Shown here piece by piece: positions 27,449 through 34,511 of a DNA stretch of 36,242 nt (the first letter of the stretch is position 1; the number at the start of each line of letters is the position of its first letter). The stretch is from Salinisphaeraceae bacterium (GTDB lineage Bacteria > Pseudomonadota > Gammaproteobacteria > Nevskiales > Salinisphaeraceae): assembly GCA_002683405.1 (NCBI GenBank), contig NYTH01000046.1, forward strand, positions 1-36,242, written 5' to 3'. A program made the position numbers and the translations under genes. The notes beneath the pieces were generated by a model. The model searched no databases and had not been told where the DNA came from. It was given only the letters and a program-made list of their open reading frames with translations.

Positions 27449-28312
27449 ATGTTCAACAGCAAACCTATCAGCCGTGAGGCCAGGGCAGTCATCACGGGCG
27501 CCGGCAGCGGCATCGGCCGCGCTTTTTCGCTGGAACTCGCCGGGCGCGGCGGCGAAGTGCTCTGCGCCGATATCAATCTGACCTCGGCCAAGGCCACGGC
27601 TGCCGACATTCGAAAAGCCGGCGGCAGCGCCTGGGCGACCACCTGTGACGTCACCGATCTGGCCGCCGTGGAGGCTCTGGCGCAAACCGCGAAAGACCGC
27701 TTCGGGCAGCCCGCGAACCTGATCATCAACAACGCGGGCATCGGTACCGGCGGGCGACCGATCGGCGAAACCTCGATGGACGACTGGAAGGCCACGCTGG
27801 ACATCAACCTCTGGGGCGTCATCTACGGCTGCCACGTGTTCACGCCGCAGCTTCGCCAGGCGGGGCGAGGCGGCATCATCAACGTGGGCTCCACCGCCAG
27901 CTTCGCCGCGGCGCCGCTGATGGGGCCATACAACGTGAGCAAGGCCGGCGTGCTGGCGCTCAGCGAAACCCTGGCGGCCGAGCTGGCCGGCACGCGCGTC
28001 AACGTCTGCGCGCTGTGCCCCACGTTCGTGAAGACCAACATCGTCAAAGATGGCCGCATCAGCGGCGAACAGTCGAAGTTGGCCAGCCGGGTCATGGCAT
28101 GGACGGGCGTGTCGGCCGATGGCGTGGTGCTCGCCGCGCTGAAGGCCCTGGACAAGGGTCAGCTCTACGTCATGCCGCAGCTCGACGCCCGCACCGTCTG
28201 GCGCATGAAGCGCTACGCCCCGGCCGGCTATCTGCAGGGCACGCGGCTGGTGTCGCGGCTGATGTCCCGAAACGCAAAAACCGCAGGCAAAGGAGAACCC
28301 GATGCAGCTTGA
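27449..28312 (+). CDS. Classical SDR oxidoreductase
   Basis: This 287-aa short-chain dehydrogenase has the cofactor loop TGAGSGIG (16-23), NNAG (94-97), catalytic Ser148, Tyr161 and Lys165 in YNVSK, and a C-terminal extension of about 40 residues (WRMKRYAPAGYLQGTRLVSR) common in SDRs beside monooxygenases. It probably oxidises or reduces a hydrophobic alcohol or ketone that is processed with the downstream Baeyer-Villiger enzyme. AGAGG about ten bases upstream is the ribosome site. Its last 11 bases overlap the next gene, so the two are translationally coupled. Confidence 0.9.
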   Translation: MFNSKPISREARAVITGAGSGIGRAFSLELAGRGGEVLCADINLTSAKATAADIRKAGGSAWATTCDVTDLAAVEALAQTAKDRFGQPANLIINNAGIGTGGRPIGETSMDDWKATLDINLWGVIYGCHVFTPQLRQAGRGGIINVGSTASFAAAPLMGPYNVSKAGVLALSETLAAELAGTRVNVCALCPTFVKTNIVKDGRISGEQSKLASRVMAWTGVSADGVVLAALKALDKGQLYVMPQLDARTVWRMKRYAPAGYLQGTRLVSRLMSRNAKTAGKGEPDAA

Positions 28313-29228
28313 TCTCGACAACATGCTGGCCAAGATCAAGGCCAGCCAGTGGGCGCTGGCCGATTTTGACTGGGACGCCCCGGGCCGCGAAACCGTCACC
28401 GAAAATCCCGAGCTATACGCCAAGCTGAAGGTGTTCATGGCCGATCTGATGTGGATCGAGCACGTCGGCGCGCGCGGCTTCGCCGCCATGGCCAAGAAGG
28501 CCGAGGACCCCACGCTGGCCGAAATCTACCGCTACTTCCACGCCGAGGAGCAGCGCCACGCCAACGCCGAGCTGGCTCTCATGAAGCGCTGGGGCATGAT
28601 CGAGGGCGACGAGCTGCCCGAACCCAACATCAACATTCGCCTGGTGGTGGACTGGCTGGATACCTGTGCCGATGACCAGCCGCTGGACGTGCTGGGCTCG
28701 GTGATTCCGATGCTGGAAATCACCCTGGACGGCGCGCTGTGCAAGTTTTTGCTGGACACGGTGGACGACCCGCTGTGCCACGAGGTCTTTGGCGCCATCA
28801 ATGCCGACGAAGCCCGCCACCTGGGCGTGGACTTCCACGTGCTGGAAACCCTGGGCTACAGCCCGCTGTACCAGTCGTCCATCCGCGCCGTGGCGAACAT
28901 CCTCAACCCCAAGCTGATGATCGGCATTCTGGCCTATCTGCCGCTGCTCAACCGCATGCGCGACAACCTCGTGGCGCTGGGCCTGAAGGAGGAAAAGCTC
29001 TACGACGCCATGCGAAAGTACGAGCGCGTGGGCGGCACGGAGCAGGGCCGTCGCAACGCCTGGTTCCGCATCATCAGCCTGCAGGGGAAGATGGTGATCG
29101 ACCGCGGCAACCGGCTGTATCACGTACCGGTGGATGCGCTGGTGAAGCTGTCCGACCGTTATCCGCGCCGGCTGGTCCGGCCGCTGCCGTCCTGGTTCAA
29201 GCAGCTTTCGTGGAGATCGCAGGTATGA
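28302..29228 (+). CDS. Ferritin-like diiron protein
   Basis: The 308-aa protein has the helical-bundle diiron pattern. Glu53 in WIEH, Glu83 and His86 in EEQRH, Glu139 in MLEITLD, and Glu170 with His173 in DEARH are the likely six ligands. This is the layout of ferritin-like oxidases and oxygenases. Homologues are often annotated only as ferritin-like domain proteins or reductases and sit beside SDR and monooxygenase genes. A C-terminal region (about 205-308) is basic and may touch the membrane. It overlaps the SDR gene at its start and the monooxygenase gene (ATGA) at its end, which argues for stoichiometric expression. Substrate unknown. Confidence 0.85.
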   Translation: MQLDLDNMLAKIKASQWALADFDWDAPGRETVTENPELYAKLKVFMADLMWIEHVGARGFAAMAKKAEDPTLAEIYRYFHAEEQRHANAELALMKRWGMIEGDELPEPNINIRLVVDWLDTCADDQPLDVLGSVIPMLEITLDGALCKFLLDTVDDPLCHEVFGAINADEARHLGVDFHVLETLGYSPLYQSSIRAVANILNPKLMIGILAYLPLLNRMRDNLVALGLKEEKLYDAMRKYERVGGTEQGRRNAWFRIISLQGKMVIDRGNRLYHVPVDALVKLSDRYPRRLVRPLPSWFKQLSWRSQV

Positions 29229-30709
29229 ATGCCAAAGTCACGCACGTGCATGACGTGCTGATCGTCGGCGCCGGCTTTGCCGGCCTGGGCAGCGCCATCC
29301 GGCTGCGGCAACAGGGCGTCGAGGACATCGTCATTCTCGAGCGCGAAAGCGAGGTTGGCGGCACCTGGCGGGACAACCAGTACCCGGGCGCGGCCTGCGA
29401 CATTCCGTCCAACCTGTATTCCTATTCCTTCGTGCCCAACCCGGGCTGGCCGCGCAGCTTCTCGGGCAGCCGCGACATCCTGGCCTACATCCACGACATG
29501 GTGGATCAGTTCGAGCTGATGCCGCTGATTCATTTCAACAAAAATGTCACCGGCGCCAGTTTCGATGAAGCGCAGGGCCTGTGGACGATCAAGCTGCAGC
29601 GGGGCAGGGCCTACAAGGCGCGGTCCGTCATCATGGCCCAGGGGCCGCTGTCCAACGCCAGTCTGCCCAACATCACGGGCATTGATGATTTCGAGGGCCA
29701 CCGGATTCACAGCGCCCGCTGGGATCACGACTACGACTTTGCCGGCAAGCGTGTGGCGGTTATCGGCACCGGCGCCAGCGCCGTGCAGATCATCCCGGAG
29801 CTGGTGAAAAAGGCCGAGTTCGTCAAGGTGTTCCAGCGCACGCCGGGCTGGGTGCTGCCGCGTCCGGACCTGCGCACCCCCGAGTGGAACAAGAAGCTGT
29901 TCGAGCGCCTGCCCATCACCCAGAGCGCGGTGCGCGAAGCGCTGTTCTGGGGTCACGAGTCCATGGCCACGGCGCTCATCTGGGACACGCCCGTAACCGG
30001 CCTTCTGGAACGCGTCGCCAAGGCGCATCTGAAACACCAGGTGGCCGACCCCTGGCTGCGGCGCCAGCTCACGCCGGACTACCGCATCGGCTGCAAGCGT
30101 GTGCTCATGTCCAGCGATTACTATCCCGCGCTGCAGGCCAGCAACTGCCAGCTTGTTACCTGGCCCATCGACAGGCTATCCGCCGCCGGCATTCGCACCG
30201 CCGAAGGGCTGGAACACGTGGCCGACTGCATCGTCTTCGCCACCGGTTTCGACGTGAACAAGACCGGCACGCCGTTCCCCGTGACCGGGCTGGACGGTCG
30301 TCGCCTGGAAGAGGAGTGGCGGGGCGGGGCCCAGGCCTACAAGAGCGTGAACGTGTCCGGCTACCCGAACCTGTTCTTCACCTTCGGCCCGAATTCCGGC
30401 CCGGGCCACAACTCCGCGCTGGTCTACATGGAAGCGCAGATCGACTACATCGTGCAGGGCATCAGGACGCTGCTGGACAACAACCTGCGCGCGCTGGACG
30501 TGAAACCCGAAGTGCAGCAACGCCACAACCGCCGCATCCAGAAACGCCTTGCCAAAACCAACTGGAACTCCGGCTGCAGCAGCTGGTATCTCACCGAAGA
30601 CGGTTTCAACGCCACCATGTATCCGGGCTTCGCAACCCAGTACCGGCGGCAGATGAAGACGCTGAAGAAGCGGGACTACCGCATGCAGCCAGAGGGGATC
30701 ACGTCATGA
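29225..30709 (+). CDS. Flavin-dependent Baeyer-Villiger monooxygenase
   Basis: This enzyme class inserts oxygen next to a ketone with NADPH, FAD and O2 to give an ester or lactone. The 494-aa protein has two Rossmann loops, GAGFAG (15-20) and GTGASA (181-186). Between them is the type I Baeyer-Villiger fingerprint FEGHRIHSARWD (156-167), fitting F-x-G-x3-H-x3-W-D. GGTWRDNQYPGAACDIPS (45-62) is also typical. The frame is open further upstream, but the ATG at 29225 overlaps the previous stop and starts the Rossmann domain. Together with the SDR and TetR it resembles the layout of the mycobacterial mymA region. The likely substrate is a hydrophobic ketone. Confidence 0.93.
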   Translation: MNAKVTHVHDVLIVGAGFAGLGSAIRLRQQGVEDIVILERESEVGGTWRDNQYPGAACDIPSNLYSYSFVPNPGWPRSFSGSRDILAYIHDMVDQFELMPLIHFNKNVTGASFDEAQGLWTIKLQRGRAYKARSVIMAQGPLSNASLPNITGIDDFEGHRIHSARWDHDYDFAGKRVAVIGTGASAVQIIPELVKKAEFVKVFQRTPGWVLPRPDLRTPEWNKKLFERLPITQSAVREALFWGHESMATALIWDTPVTGLLERVAKAHLKHQVADPWLRRQLTPDYRIGCKRVLMSSDYYPALQASNCQLVTWPIDRLSAAGIRTAEGLEHVADCIVFATGFDVNKTGTPFPVTGLDGRRLEEEWRGGAQAYKSVNVSGYPNLFFTFGPNSGPGHNSALVYMEAQIDYIVQGIRTLLDNNLRALDVKPEVQQRHNRRIQKRLAKTNWNSGCSSWYLTEDGFNATMYPGFATQYRRQMKTLKKRDYRMQPEGITS

Positions 30710-30762
30710 TGCCGGCGCCGTTGTTGTCATCGTGTCGAATCGTCGCGGCCGGTCGCAAATAG
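30706..30762 (+). pseudogene. 18-codon remnant coupled to the monooxygenase stop
   Basis: An ATG overlaps the monooxygenase stop as ATGA, with GAGGGG eight bases upstream. These are the signals of a fourth coupled gene. The frame (MMPAPLLSSCRIVAAGRK) ends after 18 codons. I infer the start of a lost downstream gene; in similar operons this would often be an alpha/beta hydrolase. No more of it is visible. Confidence 0.3.
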
Positions 30763-30783
30763 TCGCGCGGCGTTGGACGCCCG

Positions 30784-31218
30784 TCAGCGCCCGTCGCCGC
30801 GCCGATCGGGTCCTTGCCGGCGATCTGGAAACGGCAGATCGGCGGACGCCTGCCCGCGGCGCTCACTTCTGCGGCGCTCTATCGTTTTCTGAAAAGCGCA
30901 ACGGCATGCGCCCGGTGCGGAGCAGTCGGGGAGCGGCAATGCCGGCGCTGTGCCGGGCCGATAGCGGTGCGTAATGAGCCGATCGGCAGACCGACAGCAC
31001 AGAGGATGCGCGTGCAGCGCGAGCAGCACGTGGTACTGACGCGTGCCGACCGGGCCCTGGGTGAGCACGCGCACCAGGTTTTGCCGCTTTTCCGAGAGGG
31101 TGGTAATGCCACAGGCGCGGTTGATCCACCGTTTCTGGGGGCTGAACCGCATCACGACCCCCGATACCAGAATTGCCAGGAGTGCCACGGCCTCGAAAAC
31201 TTCGTTGTAAAGGTCCAT
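30784..31218 (-). CDS. Small membrane protein with an Arg-rich tail, unknown function
   Basis: I do not recognise the family. The ATG at 31218 is fixed by a perfect GGAGGT four bases upstream, which is strong evidence for a real gene. The 144-aa protein has one hydrophobic helix (about residues 8-24, VFEAVALLAILVSGVVM), a middle segment with QGPVGTRQYHVLLALHAH, two adjacent cysteines at about 74-75, and a strongly basic tail with RRRSERR and DRRQGPDRR. Arg-rich DRR repeats like this occur at the ends of various small proteins of unknown role. It converges on the monooxygenase operon. Confidence 0.55.
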   Translation of the reverse strand: MDLYNEVFEAVALLAILVSGVVMRFSPQKRWINRACGITTLSEKRQNLVRVLTQGPVGTRQYHVLLALHAHPLCCRSADRLITHRYRPGTAPALPLPDCSAPGACRCAFQKTIERRRSERRGQASADLPFPDRRQGPDRRGDGR

Positions 31219-31231
31219 GCCTACCTCCGTG

Positions 31232-31247
31232 TAGTCAAAATGGACTA
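31232..31247. promoter_or_regulatory. Palindrome just upstream of the small membrane protein gene
   Basis: TAGTC (31232-31236) and GACTA (31243-31247) are inverted around six bases and lie 13 bases before the start codon, next to the ribosome site. This is a plausible operator, but the short arms make chance possible. Confidence 0.3.
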
Positions 31248-31959
31248 TGTCATATCGCCAGGGATACGCCCTCGGGTGAGGCGGCGCCATAGGGATTAAT
31301 ACTTGTTACCAGGCGCTGATTGCGCCGTTCGGTCCGTTGTCGACGGTGCAGCAAGCGGCAAGGGCTGTGGTTGTGGCAGGCCGTGTCTGGCTGGCGTGCG
31401 CATTTCGGGCTTGATGGGTAATGCTTGCGGCGCCCGGCAGGTCGCGAATTTGGTGATGGCGTCAGGGCGCTGTGGTCACCCAGGGAATACCCTTGAATGC
31501 CGTCGGAAACAGCGGCTTCGGCTGCAAACGCGCGCTGCTGTGCCCGTGAGCTCGCGCGAACCCGAACGCACGATGCGCTCGGACCGGCAGCGCCATTCAC
31601 GATTGCCGGGCCAGGCTGATCTTGTCCGCGAGGCAGACGGGCAGCCGCCAACACAGGCCGGCGTGCGCGGGCGCCGCGGGGCAGACCATTTGACGATGGC
31701 GGGCCCCTGGACTAGTTTCGACCCGTTAAAACTCCGGTCGCCCGGCCTCTGGCAGGGCAGGCCACCGGGGCGGCGACGCACTGGTCAATCATCAATCAGC
31801 CGGTCTTATCGTGGCGTCGGCTACGTGCCGCAGGTCGGTTGGCGCGGTGTACTGCAGGGAGTTGCCCGGCTGCGCCCCCCGACTTGAATCGACCGGCGCT
31901 GCCCCGACAATCGGACCACACTCACGCAGGCTCGACTGCTCAGAAGGAACCCATTCCCC
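31248..31959. other. About 710 bp without a supported gene
   Basis: Several open frames exist on both strands, up to 194 codons, but none has a recognisable motif, and their composition (Arg, Gly, Pro and Ser-rich) is what non-coding GC-rich DNA gives. I see no tRNA or terminator. AAGGA at about 31944 belongs to the next gene. Confidence 0.5.
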
Positions 31960-33051
31960 GTGTCCAACGATTCCACGCTGCTCGATCAAGACGCTCTCGA
32001 TTTTCTCGCCCGCTATCTGAACAACGCGGCCCCCACGGGCTACGAACTGCCCGGTCAGAAGCTCTGGATGGAGTATCTGCGGCCCTACGTCGACACGTTC
32101 CTTACCGACAGCTACGGATCGGCCGTGGGCGTGGTCAATCCCGACGCCGAGTACAAGGTGGTCATCGAAGGCCACGCGGACGAGATTTCCTGGTACGTCA
32201 ACCACATTACCGACCAGGGGCTGATCTACGTGCTGCGTAACGGCGGGTCCGATCACCAGATCGCGCCGTCCAAGCGCGTGAATATCCACACCGCAAACGG
32301 CATCGTCGAGGGCGTGTTTGGCTGGCCAGCCATTCACCTGCGTGATCCGATGAAGGAGCAGGCCCCGAAGAAGGACAACATCTTCGTGGACATCGGCGCC
32401 GAGTCGAAGGAAGAAGTCGAAAAGATGGGCGTGCACGTGGGCTGCGTCATCACCTATCCCGACGAGTTCTTCGTGCTGAACAACGACAAGTTCGTCTGCC
32501 GCGCCATAGATAACCGCATGGGCGGCTTCATGGTCGCCCAGGTGGCGCGGCTCATTCACGAAGCCGACAAGCGCCCGGATTTCGGCCTGTATATCGTCAA
32601 CTCGGTGCAGGAAGAAGTGGGCCTGAAGGGCGCCACCATGATCGCCGAGCGCATCAAGCCGGATGTGGCCATCGTGACCGACGTAACCCACGACACCACC
32701 ACGCCGATGATCGAACAGAAGAAGACCGGCACCGCCAAGATGGGCGCCGGCCCGGTCATCACCTACGCCCCGGCCGTGCAGAACCGCGTGCGCGAACACC
32801 TGATCAGCACCGCCGAAAAACACGACATCCCCTTCCAGCGGCAGGTTAGCGCCCCGGCGACCGGCACCGACACCGATGCCTTCGCCTACAGCAACCAGGG
32901 CGTACCCTCGGCGCTGATATCGCTGGCGCTGCGCTACATGCACACCACCGTCGAGATGGTGCACCGCGAAGACGTGGAGAACATCATTCGCCTGATTCAT
33001 CAGGGCGTGATGGGGATCGAAAGCGGCGAGCGGTTCAGCTATTTCGACTGA
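31960..33051 (+). CDS. M42-family metallopeptidase (glutamyl aminopeptidase-like)
   Basis: M42 enzymes are cytoplasmic dodecameric dizinc or dicobalt aminopeptidases of the TET type that trim peptides. The 363-aa protein has the metal ligands in order: His72 in EGHADEISW, bridging Asp184 in AIDNRMGG, the general base and ligand pair Glu218-Glu219 in SVQEEVGLKG, Asp241 in VTDVTHD and His328 in RYMHTTVE. Length matches the family. It starts at a GTG with AAGGA about a dozen bases upstream. It is the last gene of normal base composition before the lower-GC cassette region. Confidence 0.93.
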   Translation: MSNDSTLLDQDALDFLARYLNNAAPTGYELPGQKLWMEYLRPYVDTFLTDSYGSAVGVVNPDAEYKVVIEGHADEISWYVNHITDQGLIYVLRNGGSDHQIAPSKRVNIHTANGIVEGVFGWPAIHLRDPMKEQAPKKDNIFVDIGAESKEEVEKMGVHVGCVITYPDEFFVLNNDKFVCRAIDNRMGGFMVAQVARLIHEADKRPDFGLYIVNSVQEEVGLKGATMIAERIKPDVAIVTDVTHDTTTPMIEQKKTGTAKMGAGPVITYAPAVQNRVREHLISTAEKHDIPFQRQVSAPATGTDTDAFAYSNQGVPSALISLALRYMHTTVEMVHREDVENIIRLIHQGVMGIESGERFSYFD

Positions 33052-33112
33052 TGGCGAGTGGGATGAACTGCAGTCGGCGACAGGGGTTGAAGCGGTCGAA
33101 TCTTAAATGAAT

Positions 33113-33134
33113 ATTTTACTCTGACCCCATTTTT
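33113..33134. repeat. Dispersed repeat of the GGGGTCAGAGTAAAAT type
   Basis: On the minus strand this reads AATGGGGTCAGAGTAAAAT. I recall this motif as a recurrent intergenic and mobile-element-associated repeat in many proteobacteria. It sits exactly where the rest of the third attC site would be expected. Confidence 0.45.
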
Positions 33135-33142
33135 CTGTAGGT

Positions 33143-33149
33143 GTTAGGC
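33143..33149 (-). other. attC half-site (R'' box) overlapping a stop codon
   Basis: GCCTAAC on the minus strand fits the attC consensus RYYYAAC and includes the TAA stop of the nuclease gene, a common arrangement in cassettes. The expected partner GTTRRRY box is not found in the following 120 bases, so the site is truncated. Confidence 0.55.
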
Positions 33150-33953
33150 CACAAGTGCTTTGAGATCAATACCAAACTCGCTTTCTAGAAACTCTATGGT
33201 TTTGGGCTGACTATCTAACGACGCTCGGACGTGCGTGGTGGTATACAACCCGGATTTTGGTTTCCATTTTGCCTCGGACCTATTAACGGTCTTTATCCAT
33301 TCGGTGATAGCAACGTACTCGCAAGTTTCGTTAGAATCTACATTACTGGCTAAGCCCGGGCGTGAAAGTTCATGCTTGAGCAGCGGCAAGCCGTTGATTG
33401 TGACTTCGCGGACAGGTTTGGCTCGTTGCTTGATGCGCCCTATACCCACAAAACCATGCCTCTTTAGGTATGCGGCAACAATATCCCCTGGTTGGAACCC
33501 GAGCATTGCGTCTCTGAAGCGCGTCGCCTGCCCAGCAGATATAAAACCGAATTGCACATAGTCTTCCCAGCAGCGCGTAGGGCCATCGCCGACGTTGTAA
33601 TAGTAGATGCCTTTCTCAAAATCGAACCCTGATAGTTCGGCGTGTAACGTGTTGTGGCGCCGAAAGTTTTGCGAATAATGGCCCGACGAAATATTTGTAA
33701 GTTGTCGGCCAAGCTTCCATAGCAAGGTTTTTTCAACTAGCAGTGCGTCGTGCTCAGAGAGATTGCGAGCTATTACCCTAACGATTGGCTTAAGGCCGGC
33801 TTTGTGGATGGCGTTTATACGTTTGGACTTCTCTGAATCTGAATCTTCAAAAAGATGGGCATTCTTACGCGACCCACGGCCTTTCCCATAGTAGAACTCC
33901 TCGAAATTGCGAGGATCTATATACACGTAAACGTAATAGCTACCTTGCGCCAT
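33144..33953 (-). CDS. GIY-YIG nuclease with C-terminal PUA/EVE-like domain, cassette gene
   Basis: The 269-aa protein joins two domains. Residues 5-85 form a GIY-YIG nuclease of the LEM-3-like type: YVYVYIDP (7-14) in place of GIY, FYYGKG (20-25) in place of YIG, then Arg26 and Arg29, and Glu74 in LVEKTLLWKLG as the likely metal-binding glutamate. Residues about 116-235 (YYYNVGDGPTRCWEDYVQFG, then GFISAG and GDIVAAYLKRHGFVGIGRI) resemble the PUA/EVE-like module found at the ends of some defence and DUF proteins and thought to read modified bases. That match is from memory. It starts nine bases after an attC and ends inside the next, so it is a cassette gene. Its GC is well below that of its chromosomal neighbours. 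A role in defence is an inference. Confidence 0.75.
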   Translation of the reverse strand: MAQGSYYVYVYIDPRNFEEFYYGKGRGSRKNAHLFEDSDSEKSKRINAIHKAGLKPIVRVIARNLSEHDALLVEKTLLWKLGRQLTNISSGHYSQNFRRHNTLHAELSGFDFEKGIYYYNVGDGPTRCWEDYVQFGFISAGQATRFRDAMLGFQPGDIVAAYLKRHGFVGIGRIKQRAKPVREVTINGLPLLKHELSRPGLASNVDSNETCEYVAITEWIKTVNRSEAKWKPKSGLYTTTHVRASLDSQPKTIEFLESEFGIDLKALVA

Positions 33954-33962
33954 ATTCTTGGG

Positions 33963-34034
33963 GCCTAACGCTAAAGCTGAGTTGACGCTGCGAAGCGTAG
34001 CGGAGCAGCGGTCAACTCGAGCGCCTTGTTGGGC
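33963..34034 (-). other. Complete integron attC recombination site
   Basis: On the minus strand the 72-bp site runs from GCCCAAC (34034-34028, RYYYAAC) to GTTAGGC (33969-33963, GTTRRRY). Inner arms at 33979-33991 and 34005-34018 are complementary except for one extra base in the longer arm, matching the extrahelical base of folded attC sites. The ends AACAAGGCGC and TAGCGTTAGGC are typical and set the orientation. Confidence 0.85.
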
Positions 34035-34101
34035 CTTGTGCTTTTCTTAACACAGTAGGGCATACGCCTGGGAATTCTTTTAAGGAGACGTAGTTCTTGA
34101 C

Positions 34102-34302
34102 CTATACGAACGGGGAGATAGCCCATACGACGCCCAGAATCATTATTGCGATTGATGATCTCACCATCCAGTAACCGTAACGATCACGATAATAATTGAG
34201 CGCTGCCTTATCTTTGGCGTCGAGGTCAGTGTGGCCGGTCGAGAACAGGATGGCTACACAACCAAAAATAAAAATAGCCGCACCAATAATGATATTTAGC
34301 AT
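34102..34302 (-). CDS. Two-helix small membrane protein, cassette gene
   Basis: The 66-aa protein has two hydrophobic helices (about residues 2-20 and 46-65) joined by a charged loop, DLDAKDKAALNYYRDRYGYW. I do not recognise a family. It lies between two attC sites in the same orientation as the other cassette gene. It lacks a clear ribosome site, which is usual for cassette genes. A 67-bp untranslated stretch separates its stop from the attC that follows. Small two-helix proteins are common in cassette arrays, sometimes as toxin- or stress-related genes, but nothing here shows that directly. Confidence 0.6.
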   Translation of the reverse strand: MLNIIIGAAIFIFGCVAILFSTGHTDLDAKDKAALNYYRDRYGYWMVRSSIAIMILGVVWAISPFV

Positions 34303-34394
34303 CCAGCGGCCCGGGGGTGCGAATACGAGAATTTCATATTTCTAATTTACGTCAATCCTGCAACCGAGGCTTTCATGCGAATCTTTGGCATGAG

Positions 34395-34511
34395 GCCCAA
34401 CGCTTAGTTAAGTGGCGTGCCCGAGGGCAAAAAAGAGAAGTGCGGCGGCCCGGTATCGCCCGACAGGGTGTTGGGTCTGCTGGGCACGCCCACTTCAACG
34501 CCTTGTCGCAC
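34395..34511 (-). other. attC site interrupted by the IS91-family element
   Basis: On the minus strand it ends in GCGTTGGGC (GTTRRRY at 34401-34395). Arms at 34410-34422 and 34482-34495 are complementary with one extra base in the second, the same bulge as in the complete site, around a 59-nt loop. At the other end ACAAGGCG matches the complete site, but the preceding GCCCA is replaced by GTGCG, marking the junction with the transposase gene. Confidence 0.7.

Larger units (their letters stand above)
33143..34511 (-). mobile_element. Remnant integron gene-cassette array (no integrase in view)
   Basis: Reading leftwards: an attC (34395-34511) partly overwritten by an IS91-family element, a cassette with a small membrane protein gene, a complete attC (33963-34034), a cassette with a GIY-YIG nuclease gene, and an attC half-site (33143-33149). 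Gene and attC orientations agree, each coding region sits between attC sites, and GC is clearly lower than in the flanks. These are the defining traits of a cluster of attC sites lacking an integrase. An integrase could exist outside the window. Confidence 0.75.

Noticed and set aside
28739-29224. In-frame upstream extension of the monooxygenase by 162 codons
   Set aside because: It overlaps the ferritin-like gene in another frame and has no similarity; the ATG overlapping the previous stop gives the standard N-terminus.
31303-31887. 194-codon open frame on the plus strand
   Set aside because: Composition is that of GC-rich non-coding DNA, with no motif or ribosome site; competing frames on the other strand are equally long.
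33963-34034. Reading the inverted repeat as an ordinary terminator
   Set aside because: The conserved RYYYAAC and GTTRRRY ends, the single-base bulge and its position between two coding cassettes fit attC much better, and there is no T-run.
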